This document shows, piece by piece, positions 42,727 through 50,630 of a DNA stretch of 55,090 nucleotides (positions are counted from its first letter, which is position 1; each line of letters opens with the position of its first letter). The stretch comes from an uncultured Blautia sp. (GTDB lineage Bacteria; Bacillota; Clostridia; Lachnospirales; Lachnospiraceae), in contig CAKRXU010000017.1 in the NCBI GenBank assembly GCA_934424575.1, forward strand, positions 1 to 55,090, in the 5' to 3' direction. The notes under the pieces are model-generated. The model saw nothing but the letters and a program-made list of their open reading frames with translations, was not told where the DNA came from and searched no databases. The translations under genes and the position numbers were made by a program.

Positions 42727-42970
42727 GTGGGGAGTTTTGGGAATTGTGGAATTTGTGGGGTGTTTAGAAGGGACGGAGCAGAGACCGCCGCAGCCGTAGG
42801 CTGCGTGCTCTCCTATTTTTTAATAACTTTATTCGCACCAGTAAACAGGGCGGCGCGCGCAAAACGCGCACGCCCGTCCCCACACCAAAGCCGCGTGGCC
42901 AAGGAGGGGGTTCTTAGGGGGAGCTTCGGCCTTCGCAGACTCTGAGATGCTCCCCCTAAGGGTTTTCATT
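42727..42970. repeat. GC-rich palindromic intergenic island A
   Basis: Non-coding stretch in the 351-base gap between the sensor operon and the reductase gene. It holds three hairpins: CGCAGCC-GTA-GGCTGCG (42789-42805), GGGCG...CGCCC around CGCGCG (42848-42875), and a perfect 12-bp stem CTTAGGGGGAGC/GCTCCCCCTAAG (42913-42924 and 42949-42960) followed by a T-rich tract on the plus strand. It also has GTCCCCACAC at 42876-42885, the inverse of a motif repeated in island B. Base composition differs sharply from the flanks. Confidence 0.6.
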
Positions 42971-42993
42971 TTTTCAAAGGAGATACAAGAGGA

Positions 42994-43995
42994 TTATTTA
43001 ACAATAAATCCCTCTTCATCCCACAAGTCATGCCAATCCTTAGCCCCTTCCCAAAGGAACACCTGACCTTTAACAAGTCTGTTTCCTTTCTCCAGAGTTC
43101 CAATCTTAGCTATCTCCTCATCCGTAAGCGGATCCTCAGTCACACACTTCAGGTTGCTTACATAGTTATGCACAGAAAACGGAATAGAAATCTCCCCTCT
43201 CTGATGAGCCCACTTCAACGCAATGAGTGCAGGATGCACACCATGCGCCTTCGCGATCTCCTGCATCTCAGGAGTCTGCATATCCGCAACATCCTCCGGA
43301 CAAATATCTCTTTCCGGACGTCTTGGGGAACCAAGCGGCATATATCCAACCGGCTGGATATTATGCGCAACCAGATAATCATACTGCTCCTGCTGCTGGA
43401 AGCAAGGATGAAGCTCCAGTTCGCAAGCTGCCGGTTTGATCTTCATCAGCGGCAGAACAGCCTCAAGTTTCGGAATTGTCATATTGGAAATACCAATATA
43501 ACGGATCTTACCTTTTTCTACAAGTTCTTCACACTGACGGTATGTATCCATAAATTCCTCAACGCTGAACGGTCTGGAGTCTGGATTTCTGGAATCTACA
43601 TCACAGAATGGTGCATGATAGTTCGGGAATGGCCAGTGGATGAAGTACAGATCCACATAATCGCACTGAAGATCCTGAATGCTCTTTGTGCAGGCTTCTT
43701 CTACTTTTCTGTGCATATCGTTCCATACTTTTGTCATGATGAAAAGGTCTTTTCTTTCTACAACGCCTTCATCGATCGCTGTTTTGAAAACTTCACCGAT
43801 CTGGTGTTCATTTCCATAGCATGCTGCGCAGTCAAACATACGGTATCCGCTGCGGAGTGCTCCTGCAACTGCTGCAGATACGTCTTCTGCGCTTACACGG
43901 TCGGAACCAAAGGTTCCCATTCCCATACACGGAACTTCTTCTCCTGACGGAAGTGTTACTTTCGGCACGATTGCCGGATCGATAAATTCTGCCAT
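42994..43995 (-). CDS. Aldo/keto reductase
   Basis: NAD(P)H-dependent reductase of sugars or aldehydes, 333 residues, TIM-barrel AKR family. The catalytic tetrad is visible: Asp and Tyr in FDCAACYGNE, Lys in IMTKVWND, His in FIHWPFPN. The C-terminal SIPFSVHN fits cofactor binding. It could interconvert aldoses and alditols, for example galactose and galactitol. Last gene of the hexitol block, 73 bases after pfkB, with its own GGAGG. The substrate is inferred from context only. Confidence 0.88.
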   Translation of the reverse strand: MAEFIDPAIVPKVTLPSGEEVPCMGMGTFGSDRVSAEDVSAAVAGALRSGYRMFDCAACYGNEHQIGEVFKTAIDEGVVERKDLFIMTKVWNDMHRKVEEACTKSIQDLQCDYVDLYFIHWPFPNYHAPFCDVDSRNPDSRPFSVEEFMDTYRQCEELVEKGKIRYIGISNMTIPKLEAVLPLMKIKPAACELELHPCFQQQEQYDYLVAHNIQPVGYMPLGSPRRPERDICPEDVADMQTPEMQEIAKAHGVHPALIALKWAHQRGEISIPFSVHNYVSNLKCVTEDPLTDEEIAKIGTLEKGNRLVKGQVFLWEGAKDWHDLWDEEGFIVK

Positions 43996-44068
43996 TTTTG
44001 TTTCCTCCTGATTTTGATTATATAGTTTTCGTTTTCTTATATTTTTTTAAGTTTTTCGTAGCCGTTAG

Positions 44069-44998
44069 TTACAATTTTTCAATCTTGATCTGCGGTAACA
44101 GTTTCTCCATGTCTTCCATTACGAAGAATCCTGTCTCCTCACGCATTGCTGCCGCTGCTGAGATCGCGCTGGCTCTTCTTAATGTTTCTTCCAGGGAAAT
44201 CCCTTCGCTTAATCCAAGTGCAAAACCTGCGATCATGGAATCCCCGCATCCTACAGTATTTACTGCATCGATCTTCGGAACGATCGCACGGTAAGTTCCT
44301 TCATCACTGACTGCCAGGGAACCATCTGCTCCGAGGGAGACTGCTACGATCTCCACTCCTTTGGCGTGGATCACTTTTGCGGCATCGATGATGTCCTGAA
44401 TGTCATCACAGTGTTTGCCTGTCAGCATACGGATCTCGTCGATGTTTGGCTTGATCAGTGTCGGACAGGCTTCGATTCCCATTTCCAGAAGTTTGCCGCT
44501 GGTATCAAGAATGACTGGTTTTCCTGCTTCTTTGGCGATCTTAACAAGTCGCTGGTATGCGGTTCCGTCCAGTCCTTTCGGTACACTTCCTGACATGGAA
44601 ACGACATCTGCATCTTTTACCAGTTCTCTGAATTTCTTTTCAAAACCGGCAAAATCTTCTTCTGTCAGGGTAAATCCTGGCTCCAGGAATTCTGTCTGTA
44701 CGTGATTGACTTCGTCCCAGATATTGATGCAGGATCTGCTCTCTGCGGCTACATGATAAAACTCGCCTTTGATGCCGAATGGCTTGAGAGCATCTTCGAT
44801 GTAATTTCCTGCGTGACCGCCGACAAATCCGGTAGCTACTACTTCAGCACCGTAGATGGATGCCGGTTTTGATACGTTGAGGCCTTTGCCTCCGGGAACG
44901 TAAGAACATTCCCGGACGCGGTTTACTTCGCCTACTTTATAATCATCTACTACATATCTTTTATCGATTGCAGCATTTAATGTAACTGTCAGTATCAT
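44069..44998 (-). CDS. PfkB-family hexose-phosphate kinase (LacC/FruK type)
   Basis: 309 residues, 1-phosphofructokinase/tagatose-6-phosphate kinase family, making a ketose 1,6-bisphosphate. Features: VTLNAAIDKRYVV start, GGKGLNVSKPASIYG, and the late catalytic motif NTVGCGDSMIAGF. The catalytic Asp is kept, but the usual GAGDS reads GCGDS. With the aldolase at 48967 and the GatD-like enzyme just upstream, tagatose 6-phosphate is the most fitting substrate. Its start is 2 bases after the gatD stop. Confidence 0.88.
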   Translation of the reverse strand: MILTVTLNAAIDKRYVVDDYKVGEVNRVRECSYVPGGKGLNVSKPASIYGAEVVATGFVGGHAGNYIEDALKPFGIKGEFYHVAAESRSCINIWDEVNHVQTEFLEPGFTLTEEDFAGFEKKFRELVKDADVVSMSGSVPKGLDGTAYQRLVKIAKEAGKPVILDTSGKLLEMGIEACPTLIKPNIDEIRMLTGKHCDDIQDIIDAAKVIHAKGVEIVAVSLGADGSLAVSDEGTYRAIVPKIDAVNTVGCGDSMIAGFALGLSEGISLEETLRRASAISAAAAMREETGFFVMEDMEKLLPQIKIEKL

Positions 44999-45000
44999 CT

Positions 45001-46053
45001 TTATTCTTCCTCGTTTGATAAGAGAATCTTTCCTTTTACAAGTCCCGGTGTCTTGAATAACTGGAATGCTTCCTGTGTCTGGCTCATTGGGATTTTCTTA
45101 TAGATGAAGCCCGGGTCAAATTTGAGCTGACCTGTTGCGAAGTAATGTGCTGTCAGATCCCATTCGCGTCCCGGATATGGTGCACTGTAGGACATCCAGG
45201 AACCTGTCAGTTTGAACTCTTTACGGTTCATGTTCTCCCACTGTTTTGGTGTGAAAGTCAGGTTCTCATGTGGTGTTCCGATGAAGCATACGTGTGCTTT
45301 GTTTGCAGCCAGTTCGAATGCCATATGCATGGTCGGAACCTGTCCTGCTGTCTCAAATACGAATCCGTATCCTTTGCCGCCTGTGATCGCCATTGCTTTT
45401 TCCATGTAGCCTTCTTCTTTTGTATTGATGACTTCGTCTGCACCGAGACGTTTTGCAAGGTCAAGACGTTCATCACTGATGTCGAATACGACTACTTTCT
45501 TGGAACCGAAGATCTTGGTCCACTGCATGGTGAACATTCCTACAGTACCGCCGCCGAGGATTGCTACGTATTCGCCGCCGTGATAGTCGTTCTGGAATAC
45601 ACCGTGGATCGCTACGGTTGCAGGCTCGAACATTGCGCCCTGTTCGTAGGAAACGCTCTTGTCAAATGGAACTGCATTCTGCTCTGGAACTACTACGTAG
45701 TCTGCGTTGCTTCCCTGCTGTCTGGAACCGATGAAGCTGTAGTGTTTGCAGAGGGAGAAGTTTCCCTGCTGGCAGTCGTCGCATTTCATGCATGGGAGGA
45801 GTGGTGCGCCGGATACGCGGTCGCCTACTTTAACCTTGGTTACGCCTTCGCCGACTTCTACTACGTCGCCGGAGAATTCGTGGCCGAGGACGATAGGATA
45901 AAAATGAACACCGTTGTTCAATACTCGCGGGATATCGGAGCCGCAGATGCCGGAGTATCTTACTCGGATCTTGACTGCGCCTTTGGTTACTTCTGGTTCT
46001 TCGATTTCCTGGTATTGTACGTCTTCGTTTGCTACTACTACTGCTGCTTTCAT
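45001..46053 (-). CDS. gatD: GatD-like zinc dehydrogenase (galactitol-1-phosphate 5-dehydrogenase type)
   Basis: 350-residue medium-chain dehydrogenase. It follows E. coli GatD closely: SGICGSDIPRVLNNGVHFYP, LGHEFSG, LLPCMKCDDCQQG (structural zinc cysteines), and GSWMSYSAPYPGREW. The nucleotide-binding motif is LGGGTVGMF. GatD oxidises galactitol 1-phosphate to tagatose 6-phosphate in PTS-based pathways. Here no PTS gene is present, so the phosphorylated substrate would have to come from the FGGY kinase encoded upstream. A non-phosphorylated hexitol as substrate is the alternative. Confidence 0.88.
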   Translation of the reverse strand: MKAAVVVANEDVQYQEIEEPEVTKGAVKIRVRYSGICGSDIPRVLNNGVHFYPIVLGHEFSGDVVEVGEGVTKVKVGDRVSGAPLLPCMKCDDCQQGNFSLCKHYSFIGSRQQGSNADYVVVPEQNAVPFDKSVSYEQGAMFEPATVAIHGVFQNDYHGGEYVAILGGGTVGMFTMQWTKIFGSKKVVVFDISDERLDLAKRLGADEVINTKEEGYMEKAMAITGGKGYGFVFETAGQVPTMHMAFELAANKAHVCFIGTPHENLTFTPKQWENMNRKEFKLTGSWMSYSAPYPGREWDLTAHYFATGQLKFDPGFIYKKIPMSQTQEAFQLFKTPGLVKGKILLSNEEE

Positions 46054-46076
46054 GGTTGTTTTTTACTCCTTTCGTC

Positions 46077-46320
46077 AAAGGGGAGAAACGTTCCGCTGTG
46101 GCCGCGGGGGCTTTATATCCGAGGGGGCGAGCGCGTCGCCCCCTCGGACACCCCCTGCGCTGGAGTAGGAAACATGAGCTGATTTTTGGGTGGCTCGATG
46201 TTTTGGGTTGGGTGTTCTCTCCTGGGTGTTTAGGTATGTGGGTGTCCTGTGTGGGGACATACTGTTGGTGACTTGTTTAATGTTTAATAAGTATGTAATG
46301 ATGTCCTGTGTGGGGACATC
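46077..46320. repeat. GC-rich palindromic intergenic island B with direct repeats
   Basis: Non-coding 288-base gap between the FGGY kinase and gatD genes. Contains a perfect 13-bp GC-rich hairpin, TCCGAGGGGGCGA (46118-46130) and complement (46136-46148), with loop GCGCG, and strongly G-rich plus-strand sequence. GGGTGTTTAG is shared with island A. The repeats at 46243 and 46302 are listed separately. The transcript from the aldolase promoter would have to cross this region. Confidence 0.6.
46243..46319. repeat. Two copies of TGTCCTGTGTGGGGACAT
   Basis: An 18-base identical direct repeat at 46243-46260 and 46302-46319, 59 bp apart, 23 bases before the 3' end of the kinase gene. Each copy is itself an imperfect palindrome (ATGTCC/GGACAT around seven bases in the second copy). 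It could bind a dimeric protein or form paired RNA hairpins. Confidence 0.75.
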
Positions 46321-46341
46321 TTATCGATGATATATAAATAT

Positions 46342-47856
46342 TTATTTTGCTGTCATCAGATGGGCCAGGGATTTGTAGAGTTCAAGGTAGGTCGTGTAGG
46401 TCTGGTCGTAGATGGCTTTGTTGTCTGGGTTTGGGTTGTGTTTGCGGGTTTCTTTTACGGTTAGGGTTACGGCTTCGTCGTAGTCTTTGTAGAGACCTGT
46501 TCCTACTCCGGCGAGGAGTGCTGCTCCGAGGGTTGTGGCGGTGTCGGAGGCTGGGACTACGATTGGTTTGTTGGTGATGTCTGCCTTAATCTGGGTCCAG
46601 AGGTGGGAGTTGGCGGAGCCGCCCATGGCTCTGAGGACTTCTACTTTGGCTCCGGCTTCTTCGGCGATTTCGAGGTTGTGTCTGAGGGAGAGGGCTACGC
46701 CTTCCATGCAGGCACGGACCATGTGGCCTTTGGTTTTGGCGAAATCGAGACCGTAGAAGACGCCTTTTGCGTATGGATTCCAGATTGGGGAACGTTCGCC
46801 GGACATGTATGGGAGGAAGACCATTCCATCACAGCCTGGAGATACTTTTTCGGCAATCTCGTTGAGCTGGTTGAGGGAGGATTCTCCTGTCTGTTCTTTC
46901 ATCATTCGTTCGTAGTCTGCGAATTCGTGTTCGAACCAGCGCATGACTCCGCCGCCTCCGGTGGTTCCTCCCTGGAGAAGCCATTTGTCCGGGATGACGT
47001 GGTAGCCGAGGATCAGTCTTGGATCGGCTTTGTATTCGTCCATGCAGATGCTCATTCCGCCTGCCTGACCGCCCTGTTCCTGGGTTTCGCCCGGGTGTAT
47101 GACTCCTGCACCGAGAGTTCCGCACGCTGCGTCGAGGCCTCCGGCAACGACCGGAGTTCCTTCTGCAAGTCCGCACTCCTGTGCAGCTTTGGCAGTAACC
47201 GTGCCAACTACGTGGTCACAGTTGCTGATCTCCGGAAGGAAATCCATCGGGATTCCAAGACGTCTGCACATTTCTTCGTCCCAGCAGCCTTTGCGCATGT
47301 CGAAACAGTGAATGCCGTAACCCTGTGATACATCCTGGGTGATGGCGTCTGTCAGCTTGAATGCGATGTAGCTGTTGGACTGAAGGATCTTGTAGATATT
47401 TGCATAAACTTCCGGCAGATTTTCTTTGTACCAGATGATTTTTGCTGTTGTATAGGATGGCTGGAGTGAATTTCCTGCCACTTCAAAAATCTTGTCTGCG
47501 CCGATTTCTTCGTTCAGGCGGTCGCAGATGGACTGTGCTCTGGTGTCCATCCAGATCGGTGTGTTGGTGAGGACTTTGCCTTCTTTGTCGATCGCGATAG
47601 CTGACCAGCTCTGTCCGTCGATTCCGACTCCGGCGATCTCCTCCGGTGCGATCCCGGCTTTCTGAATGGTTTCTTTTGTTGCTTTACAGACTGCGCTCCA
47701 CCATTCTTCCGGATTCTGTTCTGCCCAGCCTTCCTGTGGATAGTATACCGGATAGTCACCGTTTGCTGCTGCCAGGACTTTGCCTTCTCTGTCAAACACA
47801 GCAACTTTGCAGGCACTTGTTCCGATATCGATCCCAAGTAAATATGATTTTGTCAT
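46342..47856 (-). CDS. FGGY-family carbohydrate kinase (xylulokinase-like)
   Basis: 504 residues. Typical XylB-like features: LLGIDIGTSACKVAVFD, GWAEQNPEEWW, GVGIDGQSWS, the catalytic Asp in VAGGLDAACGTLGAG, and GGSANSHLWTQIKADI. Starts at ATG 47856 (MTKSYLL), with GGAG 8 bases upstream; an ATG 15 bases earlier sits on that site. XylB-like kinases act on xylulose and on several ketohexoses and polyols. Its neighbours (GatD, PfkB, aldolase, no xylose isomerase) argue for a hexitol or ketohexose, not xylose. Confidence 0.88.
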   Translation of the reverse strand: MTKSYLLGIDIGTSACKVAVFDREGKVLAAANGDYPVYYPQEGWAEQNPEEWWSAVCKATKETIQKAGIAPEEIAGVGIDGQSWSAIAIDKEGKVLTNTPIWMDTRAQSICDRLNEEIGADKIFEVAGNSLQPSYTTAKIIWYKENLPEVYANIYKILQSNSYIAFKLTDAITQDVSQGYGIHCFDMRKGCWDEEMCRRLGIPMDFLPEISNCDHVVGTVTAKAAQECGLAEGTPVVAGGLDAACGTLGAGVIHPGETQEQGGQAGGMSICMDEYKADPRLILGYHVIPDKWLLQGGTTGGGGVMRWFEHEFADYERMMKEQTGESSLNQLNEIAEKVSPGCDGMVFLPYMSGERSPIWNPYAKGVFYGLDFAKTKGHMVRACMEGVALSLRHNLEIAEEAGAKVEVLRAMGGSANSHLWTQIKADITNKPIVVPASDTATTLGAALLAGVGTGLYKDYDEAVTLTVKETRKHNPNPDNKAIYDQTYTTYLELYKSLAHLMTAK

Positions 47857-47929
47857 TTTTGCTGCTCCCATTTCTCCGGAAGTTCCGGATTCCTTCTGTG
47901 ATTGTCGCCGCCGTTCCCGGCAGCCTGTT

Positions 47930-48943
47930 TCAATTCGGTAAAAAACTTACCGATTTTCCCTCAATGATCTCCGTCTGGAGTTTTTCGGAAAAGCATTCTT
48001 CGTTCTCCTGCTTTCCGTTTTCGAGATGTTCCAGCATGATCCTGGCTACTTCTCTGGCGATTCCGTCTGTCGGCTGTGACACGATCGTAAGTTTCGGGTT
48101 ACATGCCCTCGCAAACTGCAGATTGTCAAATCCGATCATGGAAAGCTGTTCCGGGATCTTGATCCCCAGTTCGTTGACACCGATCATTGCCCCCATCGTC
48201 ATCTCATAGTTTGTGACAAAAACGGCTGTCATGTCCGGATTGCTTCGAACCAGTTCCTCCAGTCCGCGGACACCGCCCTGGATCGTGTAATCTCCATGAA
48301 AGATCAATGAATCCCGGATTGGTATCCCTGCCTCCTTCAGTGCTTTGGAATATCCCGACAGACGCTCCTGTGCTGTAAAAATCCCCTCCGGTCCACCGAT
48401 GATTCCGATGTTTCTGTGACCATTTTTGATGAAGCACTGTACTGCGTCCTCTGCTGCCTTACGGTTGTCGACCAGCACACTGTCGCAGGAAATCCCCTGG
48501 ATCCTTCGGTCGATCAAAACGATTGGCTTCCCGGTCTTCTGAAACTTGCGAAGATGCTTTCCTTCCTCGTCTACCGGCATGTTGATGATCCCGTCTACAC
48601 GCTTGCGGATCAGAAATTCTACCGCCTCGCGTTCCAGTTTTTTATCAGTCCGGCAGTCACACACGATCGTTGCATAACCATGGCTTCGCAGAACATCCTC
48701 CATTCCGGTGATGATCTCGGCGCAGAACGTATTGTTTAGCTCCGGGATCACAACACCGATGGTTTTGGTCGCATTGGTCTTGAGTCCTCTGGCAACCTCA
48801 TTGACTTCATAGTGAAGATCCTCAATGGCTGCCTCGATCTTTATTCTGTTTTTTTCTCTGACGTTTCCGCCATTAAAATAAGAAGAGATCGTCGCCAGAC
48901 CGAGCCCTGTCTGTCTGGCAATGTCTTTCATCGTCGCTGCCAT
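47930..48943 (-). CDS. LacI-family transcriptional repressor
   Basis: 337 residues. The N-terminal LacI helix-turn-helix MKDIARQTGLGLATISSYFN and hinge helix are followed by a periplasmic-binding-like effector domain (KTIGVVIPELNNTFCAEIIT). Located inside the block between the aldolase and the kinase, 23 bases after the aldolase. Probably a local repressor acting at the palindrome at 49883-49902 and released by a pathway sugar or sugar phosphate. Confidence 0.92.
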   Translation of the reverse strand: MAATMKDIARQTGLGLATISSYFNGGNVREKNRIKIEAAIEDLHYEVNEVARGLKTNATKTIGVVIPELNNTFCAEIITGMEDVLRSHGYATIVCDCRTDKKLEREAVEFLIRKRVDGIINMPVDEEGKHLRKFQKTGKPIVLIDRRIQGISCDSVLVDNRKAAEDAVQCFIKNGHRNIGIIGGPEGIFTAQERLSGYSKALKEAGIPIRDSLIFHGDYTIQGGVRGLEELVRSNPDMTAVFVTNYEMTMGAMIGVNELGIKIPEQLSMIGFDNLQFARACNPKLTIVSQPTDGIAREVARIMLEHLENGKQENEECFSEKLQTEIIEGKSVSFLPN

Positions 48944-48966
48944 TTCGCCTCACTGCTTTCTTAATA

Positions 48967-49818
48967 TTATTCAGCTTTGCCGTCGCATCCGCAGACTTTC
49001 ATTCTTGCCATAACCAGTTCTTTGACTGCTGCGATTGCTGTCTTGCCGTATGCTTTCGGATCGATGGTGTCTGGTTTTTCTGCAAGAAGTTCTTTGACTG
49101 CCTTGGAGTAAGCTGCACGAAGTTCTGTTGCGAAGTTTACTTTGCAGATACCACGTTTTACGCAGTCCATAACGTCCTCGTCGCTGAGTCCGGATGCTCC
49201 GTGAAGAACAAGCGGGATATCAACAACTTCCCTGATCTCGCTGAGACGCTCTTTGTCAAGAACCGGTGTTCCTACATAGAAGCCGTGTGCAGTTCCGATC
49301 GCAACAGCCAGGGATGTAACGCCTGTACGCTCTACGAATTCTTTCGCTTCCTGCGGATCTGTGTTGGTGTCTGCCTCTGCCTCAAGGTCGTCTTCCTTGC
49401 CGCCGACTTTACCAAGTTCTGCTTCGCAAGGGATGTCCAGTGCTTTTGCTACATCAGCCACACGTTTGGTTTCTGCAATGTTTGCCTCGAAATCCAGTTT
49501 GGATCCGTCGATCATAACAGAAGTGTATCCTGCATGCATTGCCTGCATAGCCAGTTCAAAGCTGCTGCCGTGATCCAGATGGAGGCATACCGGAACAGAT
49601 GCTTTCTTTGCTTCTGCTGCAACGATCGCTGCGTAGGTATCTACTGTGCCGTATTTAACTGTGGACGGAGTTGTCTGGATCATTACCGGTGCTTTGAGTT
49701 CCTCTGCTGCCTGGATGATCGCTTTGACCATTTCCATGTTCTCGGCGTTAAATGCACCTACTGCGTAACCGCCTTCCTGTGCCTTTAACAGCATTTCTTT
49801 TGATGTAACAAGTGCCAT
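48967..49818 (-). CDS. Class II fructose/tagatose-bisphosphate aldolase
   Basis: Zinc-dependent aldolase of 283 residues, cleaving a ketohexose 1,6-bisphosphate to dihydroxyacetone phosphate and glyceraldehyde 3-phosphate. Visible: catalytic Asp and zinc His in LHLDHGSSFE, EAELGKVGG, zinc ligands in GTAHGFY and LVLHGASGL. The length matches GatY/KbaY and short Fba enzymes. First gene of the six-gene block, so the block ends in triose phosphates. Tagatose versus fructose stereochemistry cannot be read from sequence by eye. Confidence 0.92.
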   Translation of the reverse strand: MALVTSKEMLLKAQEGGYAVGAFNAENMEMVKAIIQAAEELKAPVMIQTTPSTVKYGTVDTYAAIVAAEAKKASVPVCLHLDHGSSFELAMQAMHAGYTSVMIDGSKLDFEANIAETKRVADVAKALDIPCEAELGKVGGKEDDLEAEADTNTDPQEAKEFVERTGVTSLAVAIGTAHGFYVGTPVLDKERLSEIREVVDIPLVLHGASGLSDEDVMDCVKRGICKVNFATELRAAYSKAVKELLAEKPDTIDPKAYGKTAIAAVKELVMARMKVCGCDGKAE

Positions 49819-49882
49819 GATGTTTTCCTCCTCATCATTATATATGATATTTTTTATAGTAACTTTTACCTTAAAGAATCAG

Positions 49883-49902
49883 AAACCGAAACGTTTCCGT
49901 TT
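49883..49902. promoter_or_regulatory. LacI/CcpA-type operator upstream of the aldolase block
   Basis: A 20-bp palindrome with one mismatched pair, centred on GAAACGTTTC (49888-49897), 65-85 bases upstream of the aldolase start. It fits operators of LacI-family repressors and also resembles a catabolite-response element. It lies between the divergent aldolase and fucU genes and could affect both. Confidence 0.6.
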
Positions 49903-49973
49903 GAGTTCATCATACCTCTAACTACATCTTCTGTCAACCGTAAAATATTCATCTTTTACAGGAAAATATTACC

Positions 49974-50002
49974 TTGTCAAACCATCTGAATGCAGGTAAA
50001 TT
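49974..50002 (+). promoter_or_regulatory. Candidate promoter of fucU
   Basis: -35 TTGTCA (49974-49979), 17-base spacer, -10 TAAATT (49997-50002), about 45 bases before the start codon. Confidence 0.4.
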
Positions 50003-50045
50003 CTAAGATAGATAAAAATGAATTGAAATGAACGGAGGCAAAATT

Positions 50046-50489
50046 ATGTTAAAAGGAATTCCTGAAATCTTATCACCAGAATTATTAAAAGTATTATGCG
50101 AAATGGGTCACAGCGACCGTCTTGTTATCGCAGACGGCAACTTCCCGGTTGAGTCCATGGGCAAAAATGCGATCACCATCCGCTGCGACGGACATGGCGT
50201 ACCGGAGATTCTGGAAGCTATCCTCAAAGTTTTCCCGCTGGATACTTATGTAGAGCATCCTGTAAACCTGATGGAAGTTATGCCTGGTGACGATGTAGAG
50301 ACACCGATCTGGGATACATACAAAGAGATCATCCGTAAATATGATGACAGAGGAGACGCAGTTGTTGGAAATATCGAACGTTTCGCATTCTATGACGAAG
50401 CAAAAACAGCTTACTGCATCATCTCCACAAGTGAGAAAGCTCTGTACGCAAACGTTATGCTGCAGAAGGGTGTTGTCATCAACAATTAA
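50046..50489 (+). CDS. fucU: RbsD/FucU-family sugar mutarotase
   Basis: 147 residues, interconverts anomers of fucose, ribose or related sugars. FucU-type segments: catalytic-region GHSDRLVIADGNFP, EVMPGDD, and a late ERFAFYDEAKTAYCIISTSE. The start is ATG 50046 with GGAGG 7 bases upstream; an ATG at 50028 overlaps the ribosome site. Divergent from the aldolase block and single in its transcript. It may serve the fucose/rhamnose-type pathway at 30171-33065 or the pathway next to it. Confidence 0.92.
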   Translation: MLKGIPEILSPELLKVLCEMGHSDRLVIADGNFPVESMGKNAITIRCDGHGVPEILEAILKVFPLDTYVEHPVNLMEVMPGDDVETPIWDTYKEIIRKYDDRGDAVVGNIERFAFYDEAKTAYCIISTSEKALYANVMLQKGVVINN

Positions 50490-50512
50490 TTATGGGCCAT
50501 CTTTTCTTCTGA

Positions 50513-50546
50513 AATGCTCCGGACTTTATTGTTCGGAGCATTTTTT
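50513..50546 (+). terminator. Terminator after fucU
   Basis: ATGCTCCGGAC (50514-50524), six-base loop, GTTCGGAGCAT (one G-U pair), then TTTTTT (50541-50546). Confidence 0.85.
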
Positions 50547-50630
50547 CATGCTATGATAATGTTATATAGCTGGATATCTGCAGACTACTTTGCACCAATC
50601 CCGCTGTAAATATTTCATGGAGGATATGAT

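Noticed and set aside
42913..42970. Terminator of the reductase operon
   Set aside because: The hairpin has its T-rich tract on the plus strand, whereas the operon runs on the minus strand. Kept as part of island A.
45145..46182. 345-codon plus-strand open frame
   Set aside because: Antisense to gatD; the end runs into island B.
46342..47856. Dedicated xylulokinase in a xylose pathway
   Set aside because: No xylose isomerase or pentose genes are nearby; the neighbours fit a hexitol or ketohexose route better.
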